A stretch of DNA of 34,861 bases from a virus (IMGVR_UViG_3300042542_000694:1-34861); one strand, 5' to 3'; shown: positions 1 through 8,105, counted from the first letter of the stretch. Notes: generated from the sequence alone by a model not told the origin. A program made the numbers and translations.

Positions 1-340
1 ATGCCAACTGGCTGATACGAGGCTTCAACACACGCTCTGCGAAGTCATCCAATTGCATGGTCAATTCAGCAGATGTGAAGTTGACACCGATGTGCTTTTG
101 GCTGGCAACGGTCAAAGTGGTGAACTGCTCGTTGTCGTCTTGCACTTGCAAGGCAGCGCCGTCAGTTACCAAAGCGCGGTCAGGTAAACGGATACGCAGT
201 GTAGAACCGATCTTAGCACCTTCAACAGCGAAGCTGTCGTCATACTGGCGGTTCACGTTACGGGTAAGCACAAGGTTGTTCTCGAGGATTTCGAGAGCTT
301 TTCTTGTGATCATATCAATCGTCAGAATACTGTTTGACAT
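1..340 (-). CDS. Major capsid (coat) protein, P22 gp5-like, N-terminal part
   Basis: Partial gene running off the left edge of the window; 113 codons are visible. It starts at the ATG at 340-338, with AAAGGA about 8 nt upstream. The reading begins MSNSILTIDMITRKALEIL and continues with NVNRQYDDSF, GAKIGSTLRIR and an HIGVNFTSAELTM stretch. This pattern is typical of the P22 coat protein superfamily (HK97 fold), which forms the icosahedral shell. It lies directly downstream of the scaffold gene, as in P22. The matching C-terminal end is probably the reading frame entering at 34861, so the gene is split by the window ends. The family assignment rests on recalled sequence pattern and gene order, not a search. 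Confidence 0.88.
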   Translation of the reverse strand, partial: MSNSILTIDMITRKALEILENNLVLTRNVNRQYDDSFAVEGAKIGSTLRIRLPDRALVTDGAALQVQDDNEQFTTLTVASQKHIGVNFTSAELTMQLDDFAERVLKPRISQLA

Positions 341-362
341 TTTAAAAGTCCTTTAAAAAAAA

Positions 363-1154
363 TTAGCGGTTCTGCGCTTCCCACTTCTTTATCTGTCGTT
401 TGCGTTCGGCCTCAATCCACTGCGAATCCGTCATGGTCTTGGTAGACCTTGGATCAGTAGTGTCATAAGCCGACACTCCAGCGGAGCGTGCGGTGACAGG
501 AGAAATCGGCGCTGGCGCAGATGTTGTTTTCTTGATCGGGGGCGCTGATGCCAATTTGGCTTCAATTCTCCCAATCTCTTTCGCCTGACCGAGTGGCGTC
601 ATGCGTGAGATGCGATCTGCTTCTTTTGGATTTGAGCCAAGGTAGTACGCTAACTCAGGCCCAATGTCCGAAGACTGGATCGTTTCTGCCATCACGTTTG
701 TGATCGGTAGCTTGGGGTTGTAGGCGACTTGTTCAAAGTCATCGTACTTGTCCCGCGCTGCTTCTTCACGCTCTTGATAGCTTTCGAGAACGGCTGATTG
801 CTGCTTGGCTGCTTCACGTTTGGCCAATAGTTCTTCAGCTTTCTGATAGGCCATTGCTTCCGCATAGGCTTCAGGGCTTTCAAACTGGTCAACGGACGCA
901 GTTGGTGCAGCTTTCACGATTTGCGATTCCGCAGACCGATTTGCTTGCTCTCTTTCCCACTTACGTTGCTCTCTTGCGAGGCGTTTGCCGATCATCGCAT
1001 CAATTTCAGCCTGGGAGTACTTCTTTTCCTCTGTGGCCTGATCAACTTGGTTCTCAGCGACTTCCGGCGTACTTTCAGCAACTTCAGGTGTGGCCGTCAC
1101 ATCCGTGGTTGGCGCGGAGTCTACTTCCGCTAGGGCTTGGACTTCTTCAGTCAT
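363..1154 (-). CDS. Capsid scaffolding protein
   Basis: 263-residue acidic, Ala/Glu-rich, helical protein. The first 45 residues are low-complexity and acidic. A KKYSQAEIDAMIGKRLAREQ segment near residue 45 and the following Arg/Glu-rich helix are typical of phage scaffold proteins. A long charged coiled-coil-like region covers about residues 85-135, and the C-terminus is basic (RKRQIKKWEAQNR), which fits a coat-binding tail as in P22 gp8. The start is the ATG at 1154, with an AGGA-containing site about 10 nt upstream. It lies just before the coat gene in the late operon. The scaffold would direct coat assembly into procapsids and then exit. The call is from composition, motif and position. 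Confidence 0.85.
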   Translation of the reverse strand: MTEEVQALAEVDSAPTTDVTATPEVAESTPEVAENQVDQATEEKKYSQAEIDAMIGKRLAREQRKWEREQANRSAESQIVKAAPTASVDQFESPEAYAEAMAYQKAEELLAKREAAKQQSAVLESYQEREEAARDKYDDFEQVAYNPKLPITNVMAETIQSSDIGPELAYYLGSNPKEADRISRMTPLGQAKEIGRIEAKLASAPPIKKTTSAPAPISPVTARSAGVSAYDTTDPRSTKTMTDSQWIEAERKRQIKKWEAQNR

Positions 1155-1210
1155 GTTTTCTGAATCCTAAGATTCCTCGGTGAACCTCGCCGATACGGTT
1201 GTTTTCAGCA

Positions 1211-1462
1211 TTATGCTGGAATTTGTTCTTGTTGTGCAAGTATATAAGCGGCGATAACTTCAGGTGTGTGGATAGATGCGGCAATTGCTTGCACTTTGGC
1301 ATCTTCACCGCTTACGTCAGCACCAGGCACAACAACGTGGCGGTGAAGCTGGCTAGATATTTCAACGCCATCTTCTTTGATAGCGCTTTTTGTACGAACT
1401 TGAATGCAGCCGTTTTCAACAACTTCAATCAGATCGACAGAGATAACTTTTTCAAAAGCCAT
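1211..1462 (-). CDS. Small conserved phage protein of unknown function (83 aa)
   Basis: 83 residues starting at the ATG at 1462, with AAAAGGA about 9 nt upstream. It begins MAFEKVISVDLIEVVENGCI and contains QVRTKSAIKEDGVEIS, an HRHVVVPGADVS segment and a C-terminal TPEVIAAYILAQQ helix. I recognise this as a type of small protein found beside tail-adhesin genes in many phages of aquatic bacteria, but no function is known to me. No membrane segment or signal peptide is visible. It sits 12 nt after the 84-residue gene and upstream of scaffold. Its stop codon lies inside a 13-nt palindrome (1206-1218). Confidence 0.75.
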   Translation of the reverse strand: MAFEKVISVDLIEVVENGCIQVRTKSAIKEDGVEISSQLHRHVVVPGADVSGEDAKVQAIAASIHTPEVIAAYILAQQEQIPA

Positions 1463-1474
1463 GATATTTTCCTT

Positions 1475-1729
1475 TTAACAATCAGTTGCGCCATCAAACT
1501 CTGGCAGGGTTTTTAAATAATTGTAGGCTTGAGCAATTGGGTTGTCACCATTTAAATCATACGGACAAAAATGGAATGTTTCCGCAAATGCTGGTTTGTC
1601 AATGGTCGTATATGTACGAACCGCAAACTGAATCGCGTCTTTTGCAGACAACGACAAACCTTCTACACGATGATATGCGCCAACAGCTTCAAAGCCGTGA
1701 ATCGTTGTTTTAGTAAGTTCAAGTGCCAT
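1475..1729 (-). CDS. Small protein of unknown function (84 aa) downstream of tailspike
   Basis: 84 residues, ATG at 1729 preceded by AAGGAACTACT. The protein starts MALELTKTTIHGFEAVGAYHR and has a DAIQFAVRTYTTIDK segment followed by FHFCPYDLNGDNPIAQAYNY. It is soluble, mixed alpha/beta in character, and has no clear catalytic motif. It follows the tailspike gene by 12 nt and precedes another small gene, so it is probably co-translated with the adhesin cassette. A role in tail-adhesin assembly or chaperoning is possible from position only. Confidence 0.7.
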   Translation of the reverse strand: MALELTKTTIHGFEAVGAYHRVEGLSLSAKDAIQFAVRTYTTIDKPAFAETFHFCPYDLNGDNPIAQAYNYLKTLPEFDGATDC

Positions 1730-1741
1730 AGTAGTTCCTTG

Positions 1742-3676
1742 TTAAACAGCAATTGTGCCGTATGCTTTCCACGTTCCAGGTGTTCCTGCGGTGACGCAGT
1801 AATAGCCAGCATTGCCGCCAGCAGCAGCGTTTGTAATTTTTACAGTGTCGCCTTGGTTTGCACCAAATGGGCTAATTTCTGACGCTGTGCTTGGCGCAGA
1901 ATCACCAAACTTTAAGCTAGCATATTGCCAAATAGTTGTGCCAGAAATCTTGCTGAAATTGCCTGGTATTTGACCTAATGCTGCTTCTGCGTTGATAACG
2001 CCAATTTGTGCTTTATTTACTTCAGTAGCGCCAGAGGGGAACACTTTCAATGCTTGGGTAGCGTCAATGTTTCCAACGCTAGAGTAGTTAAAAGAATACC
2101 GATAAAATGTGTATGACAACGGTAAATCAAAACCCGCAGTACCAATAATGGTTGAAAACCAAGAATCGGTTTTATCGCCATCAATTTGAATGTTGCCAGG
2201 TGCAACGTATGTACCAGCAGCAATACCTGTAAGACTTAAATAAGTGGCGTATAAACAAGTTGTATATACGTTGTTTTTCATATACAGCGCAAACAATGTA
2301 ACGCCATAACTGTTGTTTAGTCGATTGGTGTAATTAACCAAAGAGTTGTCAGTTACGTAACTATTGCTTCGGCCACAACTTGTAACATTGTTACTTTCAA
2401 AAAGAATTGACGAACTAGTTTGTTGTTCGTCAAGCAACATCAATGGGCCTCGAAAACCTTGAATAGTGTTTCCAAAAATCTTTGTTCTTGTAACTAATTT
2501 CAAATGGAAAACGGCATTGCGTTGATCTTCTGCATCTGTCCAACTTGACGCGCCAACGCAAGCAATTCGATTGTCAAGAATTTCAATATCAGAAACGCCA
2601 GGAGAGTTATCAAATGCAGGCGAAACAATAAATGATCGGTAGTTATACGCTGGATGTGTTGGCGAAAGCGCAACTTTTGTCAGTTCAACGTCATTATTTT
2701 TAATAACGCAATCTAGTGTGTAGTTGCTTTGATTATACATATCGTATCCCAGAGCCGTAATACTACGTCCAATGTTGTTTTCTATAGCAAAGCTGCCGTT
2801 TTGCACCAAGGAACTAACAACGCCCATTGCTAAATATTTGTATATATAGTTTCCTACAATAGAAACACGCAATCCGTGTACTTCAATAGGAGAGCCACCT
2901 TTGCCCGTCCATTGCACATCTTGGGTTAATCTGTTGTTAAGAATACGGGCATCTGCCCCCATTGAATAAATGGTGGAATGGTCGTCAAGATTGGTGTTTG
3001 TTCCATCCAAGAATCCGCAATTGATAAATACGTTTTCATTGATAGTTGAATATGCGGTGTTTGGGTCAAGTGCAATAACTTGAGCACCTGGTGCGTCAAC
3101 AATTCTTATTTGTTCACAAACAAAATTACCGCCTTGTTTTAAGTAAACAGCTTGGCACGTTGATTGATTTCCAAAAGAATTAAGAGGATAAACTTTGTTG
3201 TTGTATCCATTCATGTCAATTGTAAAATTGAACAAATTAAAATTATTAATTGCCACATCTGACGGGTTTTGAACAAATACTTGAAATCCTTTTGTGCCCG
3301 GCATCTGGTAATTAAGGTATGTTCCTGAATTAACATCAGCAACATATGTAAACGACTTAAGCAATTGATTAGCCGCGACTTTTAACACTGAATTTTTACC
3401 ATTGCCAAAAATGGTGACATTTGACTTTGCAAAAAGCAAACCAAATATACTTTGTCCACGAGTAGCGTAGATGTTGGTTGGGTCAATGTAAGTAATTGCA
3501 TCTAGCAAAAATGTCCCGTCAGGAATGTACACAGACCTGCTGTTGGCAGAGGCAAAATTAATGGCTGCTTGAATTGCGGCAACACTATCGACCACTCCAG
3601 TTGGGTCTGCGCCATAGTCAATGATATTGACTGGCGCTCCAGTAATCATTGAGTAAGATGCTTTAGTTAAAGACAT
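1742..3676 (-). CDS. Tailspike with pectate-lyase-like beta-helix
   Basis: About 644 residues, probably a trimeric receptor-binding and polysaccharide-degrading spike. I chose the ATG at 3676 (MSLTKASYSMITGAPV); the frame can be extended to a TTG at 3691, but GGA is well spaced from the ATG. After a short N-terminus, VNIIDYGADPTG followed by AAIQAAINFA and VYIPDGTFLL is the entry to a right-handed beta-helix of the pectate lyase 3 / GH28-related type. The central body is rich in Asn, Ser and short repeating coils. The last 50 residues (GDTVKITNAAAGG...AGTPGTWKAYG) look like a small C-terminal cap module seen in other phage adhesins. There is no P22-type head-binding domain here; that domain is in a separate gene at 4291-4773. 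The DNA looks more A+T-rich than the replication genes, suggesting exchange. Confidence 0.85.
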   Translation of the reverse strand: MSLTKASYSMITGAPVNIIDYGADPTGVVDSVAAIQAAINFASANSRSVYIPDGTFLLDAITYIDPTNIYATRGQSIFGLLFAKSNVTIFGNGKNSVLKVAANQLLKSFTYVADVNSGTYLNYQMPGTKGFQVFVQNPSDVAINNFNLFNFTIDMNGYNNKVYPLNSFGNQSTCQAVYLKQGGNFVCEQIRIVDAPGAQVIALDPNTAYSTINENVFINCGFLDGTNTNLDDHSTIYSMGADARILNNRLTQDVQWTGKGGSPIEVHGLRVSIVGNYIYKYLAMGVVSSLVQNGSFAIENNIGRSITALGYDMYNQSNYTLDCVIKNNDVELTKVALSPTHPAYNYRSFIVSPAFDNSPGVSDIEILDNRIACVGASSWTDAEDQRNAVFHLKLVTRTKIFGNTIQGFRGPLMLLDEQQTSSSILFESNNVTSCGRSNSYVTDNSLVNYTNRLNNSYGVTLFALYMKNNVYTTCLYATYLSLTGIAAGTYVAPGNIQIDGDKTDSWFSTIIGTAGFDLPLSYTFYRYSFNYSSVGNIDATQALKVFPSGATEVNKAQIGVINAEAALGQIPGNFSKISGTTIWQYASLKFGDSAPSTASEISPFGANQGDTVKITNAAAGGNAGYYCVTAGTPGTWKAYGTIAV

Positions 3677-3687
3677 TTTTAATCCAA

Positions 3688-4278
3688 TCAAGCAAAATAA
3701 GTGAATATTCCGTATACAAGAGTTCCACTTAATGTGGCGTTGTTGACCGCACCAGCGCCAATAGCGTTCAAAATGTTTGTATTTGTTGATCCTGCTGTTT
3801 GAATGGCAATTCCAACAGCGGCGGTAGACCCTAAATAACCATTAGAGTTAATATTAGTTGCTGGTGTAAAAGGCAACCCATCAATTCGCGCCCCGTTTGT
3901 ATTTGCAGTGACTGGATATGTGATTTGCAACTGACACGTAACCATTCGGCCAATTTTGGTGTACGTTGCGTTTGTTACGGTAAAAGTTAAACCAGCGCCA
4001 GAACCATCAATAGGTGTCCAAGTACCTTCTTCATAGTCAGCCAACAACTCGCTAGTGCCTGTGCCTGGCGTGGCAGAAAAATCAACGCCTTGCCCCGATG
4101 TGCCAACTACAAAACTACCTGTTGATGCAGTAACAGAAGTTGCGCTAATTGCCCGGCCTGCTGTTAAGTTAGCAACGGAAACCTGTCTAGTTGTGCTGCT
4201 TTGAACAATAGGCAATACTTCCGTACCCGCTAGCGGGGTTGTAGAAGCAGGGAGTGCGGAAATTTTGCTGTCTGCCAT
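3688..4278 (-). CDS. Tail fibre / adhesin-associated structural protein (196 aa)
   Basis: 196 residues, ATG at 4278 with AAGGAATT upstream. The N-terminus MADSKISALPASTTPLAGTE continues VLPIVQSSTTRQVSVANL, a module common at the start of phage tail-fibre proteins. A Ser/Thr/Gly-rich linker follows, then DYEEGTWTPIDGSG and a beta-rich C-terminal domain (residues about 90-196), as seen in fibre tips. Its stop is 12 nt before the tailspike ATG. It may be a second receptor-binding subunit or a connector between the head-binding protein and the spike. The exact role is unknown. Confidence 0.72.
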   Translation of the reverse strand: MADSKISALPASTTPLAGTEVLPIVQSSTTRQVSVANLTAGRAISATSVTASTGSFVVGTSGQGVDFSATPGTGTSELLADYEEGTWTPIDGSGAGLTFTVTNATYTKIGRMVTCQLQITYPVTANTNGARIDGLPFTPATNINSNGYLGSTAAVGIAIQTAGSTNTNILNAIGAGAVNNATLSGTLVYGIFTYFA

Positions 4279-4290
4279 GATAATTCCTTA

Positions 4291-4773
4291 TTAGTTGTAC
4301 AGAATTTCAATTAAAGAAGTAAAAGGCGGCGCTTGAGTAAATGTCAAAGTGCCGCCTGACACAGAATATGTATTTCTATTTTGATATATGCCATTAATGT
4401 AAACAGCGACCGCATTCCCTGAAATCGAATAACTAACAGTTGATCCATTTCCTGTGTAGTTTGTTACTGCAAACGCACCAGAACCAAAAATATTGTCATA
4501 TGTTGCAATCAATACATCATTTGAATCTTTTAAAACAAATTTGTATGGAATTGGTAAAATCCAAATTTCGCCGCCATTAGGTACACGGCCGGCGGCATCT
4601 AACACAACTGGATTAGTACGGGCAACATTTCCTGCATTAGTTGTGTAGCTAACTAAAGGAGTAGTTGTGCCCGCCGCATAGGTGTACAACTTACCACCGG
4701 TCAAAACTGCGCCGGTATTTGTAAAAAATTGGGCCGCTACACCGCCCACGGGAGAAAGGTATACAACGGCCAT
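4291..4773 (-). CDS. Tailspike/fibre head-binding-domain-like protein (160 aa)
   Basis: 160 residues. Residues about 20-95 (GAVLTGGKLYTYAAGTTTPL, NPVVLDAAGRVPNGGEIW, then YKFVLKDSNDVLIATYDNI) follow the same layout as the P22 tailspike N-terminal head-binding domain: GGK-Y, a pair of strands, 'AAGR/K-V-NG' and a closing Y-V-D strand. After it comes YTGNGSTVSYSISGNAVAVY, a small beta domain ending in IEILYN. It has no enzymatic beta-helix. It is probably the adaptor that fixes separate adhesins to the tail. The ATG is at 4773, 5 nt after the stop of the 54-residue gene. Domain recognition is by pattern, not by search. Confidence 0.72.
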   Translation of the reverse strand: MAVVYLSPVGGVAAQFFTNTGAVLTGGKLYTYAAGTTTPLVSYTTNAGNVARTNPVVLDAAGRVPNGGEIWILPIPYKFVLKDSNDVLIATYDNIFGSGAFAVTNYTGNGSTVSYSISGNAVAVYINGIYQNRNTYSVSGGTLTFTQAPPFTSLIEILYN

Positions 4774-4778
4774 TTAGG

Positions 4779-4943
4779 TCACTCCAAAAGAATTTGTCCA
4801 CCGTCCTCTTGGACGAGGTTGTCGCCAGATTCGGTAAGAAGGTTGCCGACCGATGCACCACTGTCGCGTGTGCCTGAAAACAGCGTGACAATACCAGCTA
4901 GGCCAATGGCCACCGAATTGCGAAGGGCAACACCAAAGCTCAT
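4779..4943 (-). CDS. 54-aa conserved small protein with LVQEDGGQILLE tail
   Basis: A 54-residue gene. ATG at 4943-4941 overlaps the TGA of the 103-residue gene (ATGA), and the stop is TGA at 4781-4779, 5 nt before the next ATG. It begins MSFGVALRNSVAIGLAGIV, a mildly hydrophobic helix, and ends with a polar segment, LLTESGDNLVQEDGGQILLE. That ending resembles short motifs I have seen in other phage tail-region proteins. The translational coupling on both sides argues for a real gene even though it is short. The function is unknown; adhesin-related by position. Confidence 0.75.
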   Translation of the reverse strand: MSFGVALRNSVAIGLAGIVTLFSGTRDSGASVGNLLTESGDNLVQEDGGQILLE

Positions 4944-5251
4944 TGCTTATTAATAGGTTTGCAGTATGCAGTGCCGTCTGTGCTACCAATTCGCAGCACA
5001 CTGACGCGCCAAGGAGAGCCGTTTGAACTAAGTGTCAGAACAAAAGGAATTGGCGTGTAAGCTGGAATTGGTGTGCTGGCATTAGTAGCAACAGCGCCGA
5101 CGCCCACTTCAACATAGCAAGGCACTTCGCACCAAACCAAAACGCCTTGAGGGCCTGCATTCCATGCGGTTGTGTTGCCAGCAGTTGCACCAGCTGTTGC
5201 GGTAAAAGCGGGGAAATCCGCTTTGCTCATTGGGTTTAAAAGTTCCATCAT
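4940..5251 (-). CDS. Small beta-rich structural protein of unknown function (103 aa)
   Basis: 103 residues; two adjacent ATGs are possible (5251 and 5248), both served by AAGGAAAC. It contains ADFPAFTATAGATAGNT, WNAGPQGVLVWCEVPCYVEV and a C-terminal LSSNGSPWRVSVLRIGSTDG, consistent with a small beta-sandwich virion protein. Similar small beta proteins accompany portal or tail genes in podoviruses. Its stop overlaps the start of the 54-residue gene by 4 nt. A virion role is inferred only from the late operon context. Confidence 0.7.
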   Translation of the reverse strand: MMELLNPMSKADFPAFTATAGATAGNTTAWNAGPQGVLVWCEVPCYVEVGVGAVATNASTPIPAYTPIPFVLTLSSNGSPWRVSVLRIGSTDGTAYCKPINKQ

Positions 5252-5257
5252 GTTTCC

Positions 5258-5620
5258 TTATGCCAAAAATTTGAGCTTGTACAGCGTGCGAAGATATATC
5301 TCAACGATATTATCTATCAATTGTTGGAGCGATGAGTCAGATTTATCACACACATCGTATCTTGCAGCTTCAATTTCGGCAAGTGAATCTTGCAAAAACT
5401 CGATCACATTGGCCGTCTTTTTGGCCGAATGCAGGGTGATAGGGCCAATCAGGCCGTAACGGCCTTGGTAGGCTTCAGCAAAATCGTCAGCCGCGCCAAT
5501 GATGCGGTCATAGAAGATGTTGAGCGCTACATGCTTGCTGTAACTGCGGGTGTTCAAATGCACCGAATGAGTGACATCACGGGCTAGGAATAAGATTCCG
5601 ATAAAGTCTGCGGCTTTCAT
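5258..5620 (-). CDS. DUF5856-like helical protein (120 aa)
   Basis: 120 residues, all-helical, starting MKAADFIGILFLARDVTHSV and continuing LNTRSYSKHVALNIFYDRII with a GAADDFAEAYQGRYG segment. This His/Asp/Glu-containing four-helix pattern matches the phage family I know as DUF5856, whose function is undetermined. Spacing of His and acidic residues on successive helices is reminiscent of ferritin/Dps folds, but metal binding is not demonstrated. ATG at 5620 overlaps the portal TGA (ATGA), so it is translationally coupled to the portal gene. Confidence 0.7.
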   Translation of the reverse strand: MKAADFIGILFLARDVTHSVHLNTRSYSKHVALNIFYDRIIGAADDFAEAYQGRYGLIGPITLHSAKKTANVIEFLQDSLAEIEAARYDVCDKSDSSLQQLIDNIVEIYLRTLYKLKFLA

Positions 5621-7809
5621 TGTGGCATTCCCATTTGTTGTTGTGGGGGAGGCATCATTTGTTGTTCTTCCATGGCCATTGGCTGTTCACGCATCTCAGG
5701 CATCTGGTTCATCATGCTTTGCGACTCCATGGCCGCAGCGACAACACCCATGGCAATGTCTTGAATCTGTTCTTCAGTCATACCAGCCTGCACAGCGGCA
5801 ATACGCTTAGTCTCGGCATCGTATGCCTTGATCTGGGCCTCAAAGTCCTTGCGCTCTATGTCCTGCATCTCAATAGATTTGCCAACATTCTGGATCATTT
5901 GGTACATCTGCTCCATCTCAGCGCCCATGGCCTGAATCTGTTGCTGCGCCGCCTGCAAGGCTGGGTCTTGGTCACCGTCTTCCAAGAACTTAGGATCAAT
6001 GGTCTTAGCAAAACGCTTAGACATCTCCTGTGCGCCAGGCCAGTCCATGTTTTTAACAAACAAGTCGCCAGCAACAGCCCACAAGTTGGGGTTACCCTGT
6101 AACAACTGAGCCATGGCTTCCAAAGCCTCTTGGCGCTTGGTTGCGTAGCCTGGGCCAGTTGTGGCCACCACATCGTACTTGCCAACGCCTGGGTTGTAGA
6201 TTTTCTCAATCACAATACCCTGCTCATTGACGATCTTGTTGACGGGTTGCGGCTGGTCAGGGTTGATTTTGACCATCTTAGTCTCGCCGTCTTCACCGAT
6301 GATGCGGGCAATGCGTTGTGTGTCGTAAATCTTGGGGATCAAGTCCACCAACTGACGGGCCACATGGCGCACGGCACGGGTTAGGTTGTCACCATAATGG
6401 AAAGTACCTACATCACCCTCGCGCTGGCGGGCCAGAATGGCTTTACCAGAACGTTCGTTGCTTCCCATGCCTAAACTGGCGTTATATTGGCCGGTTGTGG
6501 ACTTGATGTCCTCAGATGCGCCTGCCTTGGCCTGCAATAGCCCGCTGGAGGCCATTGGAGGCTGTGCCCGCTGGGGTAGTGGCAAGACTGCGCCTTGGCC
6601 GTCTGTAACGTCAGGATTGACCTCCAGATAAGGCCAGTTGTTCGTGTTAGCTGTCTTCCACTTGTCCTCATAGCCCTCAAACTGGCCGCCGTAGCCAATG
6701 AACGGAGCCTTTGGCGCTAGAGCCAGCATTTCAGCTTCTTGGCTGACCCAATAGTTGTACATGCGCTGGGCATCTTTGGCATTTCTGACAAGGCCAGAGA
6801 TGTAAATGCGGCCATCAACCTCAAACTCGTTGCCGATCACACGGATCACAGGAATCCATTTGCCAGCCCACTCTTTTTGTTCAAGGATTTCATAGCCGTT
6901 GATCTTGCAATACATCACCCGTGGGCGCTCAGAAATGCGGCTTTTGATTGGTTTGCCAAACATGTCCTTGAGCATCTTGTCTTCAGGCGTGCCTTCAAAG
7001 GCCGACTGGTTGCCAGGATACAAATTCAGCTTGGTTTTGTCGTAGTCAATGTAGTAGTAACTGGCAATACGCACTGTGTCTTCATTGAGCCAGTTGCTGA
7101 TTGACTGATCGCCCACACCGAGGGACTGGAGCGTAGAGATAGGCGCAGCATCGGGGTACTGGCGCTCATATTCTGCTTTGGTCAAGTCTTCGGTGATGAA
7201 ACAATACTTGGCGTCTGCACCAGTTGGGTCTTGGATCAAAGGATCCATGTAGACAGAGAAAGAGTTGCGGATACGGCCAATCTTGATGTCTTGATCGAAT
7301 GTGTTTTCGTCACAGTATTCGGTCATCAAGGTGATGTAGCCTTCGCCATAGGACACCTGATTCTCGCAGGCCGTGTCGTAGGCTACGTCAGCGTCAGAGA
7401 TGTACTCAATGTGGCGGATCATGCCGTTGAAAATCTCGGCCACTTCCACATCAGCGTTGTCATCGACTGGGATGACCTTCGCACCTGGGCGGTTCTGACG
7501 CATATCATTCGTCACTTGACGAACGTGCTGCGGCAGTTTGTTAATTGTGAGCGTTGGGCGTGCGTTGATCGTCTGACCTTGCACCGCGCCGCGAGTGGCC
7601 AACACGTCAGCAGGCCATTGCCAATGATTATCGGGAGAACCGGCATAAAAGCGCAGATCGTCAATTTCGTCTTCGCGTGATTCTGCTAGTGCAGAGACTG
7701 CCATGTCCAGCCGAGCGCGGGCGGTTGTCAGAATGTCTGAGTCAGACTTTGGTGGTTTGCCGCCAGCGGCTACATTAGCCGCCGCGACCATTCCGGTTGG
7801 ATCAGCCAT
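5617..7809 (-). CDS. Portal protein, P22 gp1-like
   Basis: 730 residues, in the size range of P22 gp1 (about 725). The N-terminal third has the hallmark segments DDLRFYAGSPDNHWQW, RPTLTINKLPQHVRQVTNDM and RIRNSFSVYMDPLIQDPTGA. The middle contains EVDGRIYISGLVRNAKDAQR followed by MYNYWVSQEAEMLALAPKAP and a SGKAILARQREGD stretch. The last 130 residues are Gln/Met-rich coiled-coil and low-complexity, as in the P22 portal barrel. The portal is the dodecameric DNA entry ring at one capsid vertex and docks terminase and tail. Start ATG 7809 overlaps the stop of the preceding 46-residue gene (TAATG). Confidence 0.95.
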   Translation of the reverse strand: MADPTGMVAAANVAAGGKPPKSDSDILTTARARLDMAVSALAESREDEIDDLRFYAGSPDNHWQWPADVLATRGAVQGQTINARPTLTINKLPQHVRQVTNDMRQNRPGAKVIPVDDNADVEVAEIFNGMIRHIEYISDADVAYDTACENQVSYGEGYITLMTEYCDENTFDQDIKIGRIRNSFSVYMDPLIQDPTGADAKYCFITEDLTKAEYERQYPDAAPISTLQSLGVGDQSISNWLNEDTVRIASYYYIDYDKTKLNLYPGNQSAFEGTPEDKMLKDMFGKPIKSRISERPRVMYCKINGYEILEQKEWAGKWIPVIRVIGNEFEVDGRIYISGLVRNAKDAQRMYNYWVSQEAEMLALAPKAPFIGYGGQFEGYEDKWKTANTNNWPYLEVNPDVTDGQGAVLPLPQRAQPPMASSGLLQAKAGASEDIKSTTGQYNASLGMGSNERSGKAILARQREGDVGTFHYGDNLTRAVRHVARQLVDLIPKIYDTQRIARIIGEDGETKMVKINPDQPQPVNKIVNEQGIVIEKIYNPGVGKYDVVATTGPGYATKRQEALEAMAQLLQGNPNLWAVAGDLFVKNMDWPGAQEMSKRFAKTIDPKFLEDGDQDPALQAAQQQIQAMGAEMEQMYQMIQNVGKSIEMQDIERKDFEAQIKAYDAETKRIAAVQAGMTEEQIQDIAMGVVAAAMESQSMMNQMPEMREQPMAMEEQQMMPPPQQQMGMPQ

Positions 7810-7949
7810 TATTTTTTCTTCTTTTCTGCAACACTTCTTTTGACCGAGTACGCGATGGCAACGGCCTGCTTGACGGGCTTGCCAGCTTTGACTTCAGCTT
7901 TGACGTTCTTGCGAAAGGCTTCGGGTGATTTTGATTTAACCAGTGGCAT
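7809..7949 (-). CDS. Tiny basic protein (46 aa) upstream of portal
   Basis: A 46-residue gene, ATG 7949-7947, stop TAA 7811-7809 overlapping the portal ATG. It reads [20 protein letters not shown] then [19 protein letters not shown] and ends in a Lys run. This Lys/Arg-rich sequence with the '[20 protein letters not shown]' pattern recurs in phages and some prophages as a small protein of unknown function. Its basic charge suggests nucleic-acid binding, which is only inference. Confidence 0.8.
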   Translation of the reverse strand: MPLVKSKSPEAFRKNVKAEVKAGKPVKQAVAIAYSVKRSVAEKKKK

Positions 7950-7951
7950 GA

Positions 7952-8104
7952 TTATTTCTTCTTTGCTGTTTTGGCAGATTCTTTAAACGCTTTGGCAGTT
8001 GGCGCGCCCTTGTCGCCTGGCTGGCGCATCTTCTCTTTGCTGCCAGCGGCTATGCGCTCACGTTTTGCATGGATATTGGCATATAAGCCGGGTTTGGTAG
8101 CCAT
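7952..8104 (-). CDS. Tiny basic protein (50 aa), [15 protein letters not shown] family
   Basis: 50 residues from the ATG at 8104 (GGAAG about 8 nt upstream). A longer frame to 8149 exists but would run into the preceding gene. It starts [20 protein letters not shown] and contains [18 protein letters not shown], a strongly basic pattern I recognise in many tailed phages close to the terminase or portal genes. The function is unknown. It lies 2 nt from the previous stop and 2 nt from the next start, so it belongs to the packaging operon. Confidence 0.8.
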   Translation of the reverse strand: MATKPGLYANIHAKRERIAAGSKEKMRQPGDKGAPTAKAFKESAKTAKKK

Positions 8105-8105
8105 A

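Noticed and set aside
57-356. Rightward open frame of 99 codons
   Set aside because: Antisense to the coat N-terminus, which has clear family pattern and ribosome site.
1206-1218. Palindrome CAGCATTATGCTG as terminator
   Set aside because: Six-base arms over a stop codon and no T-run; too weak to call.
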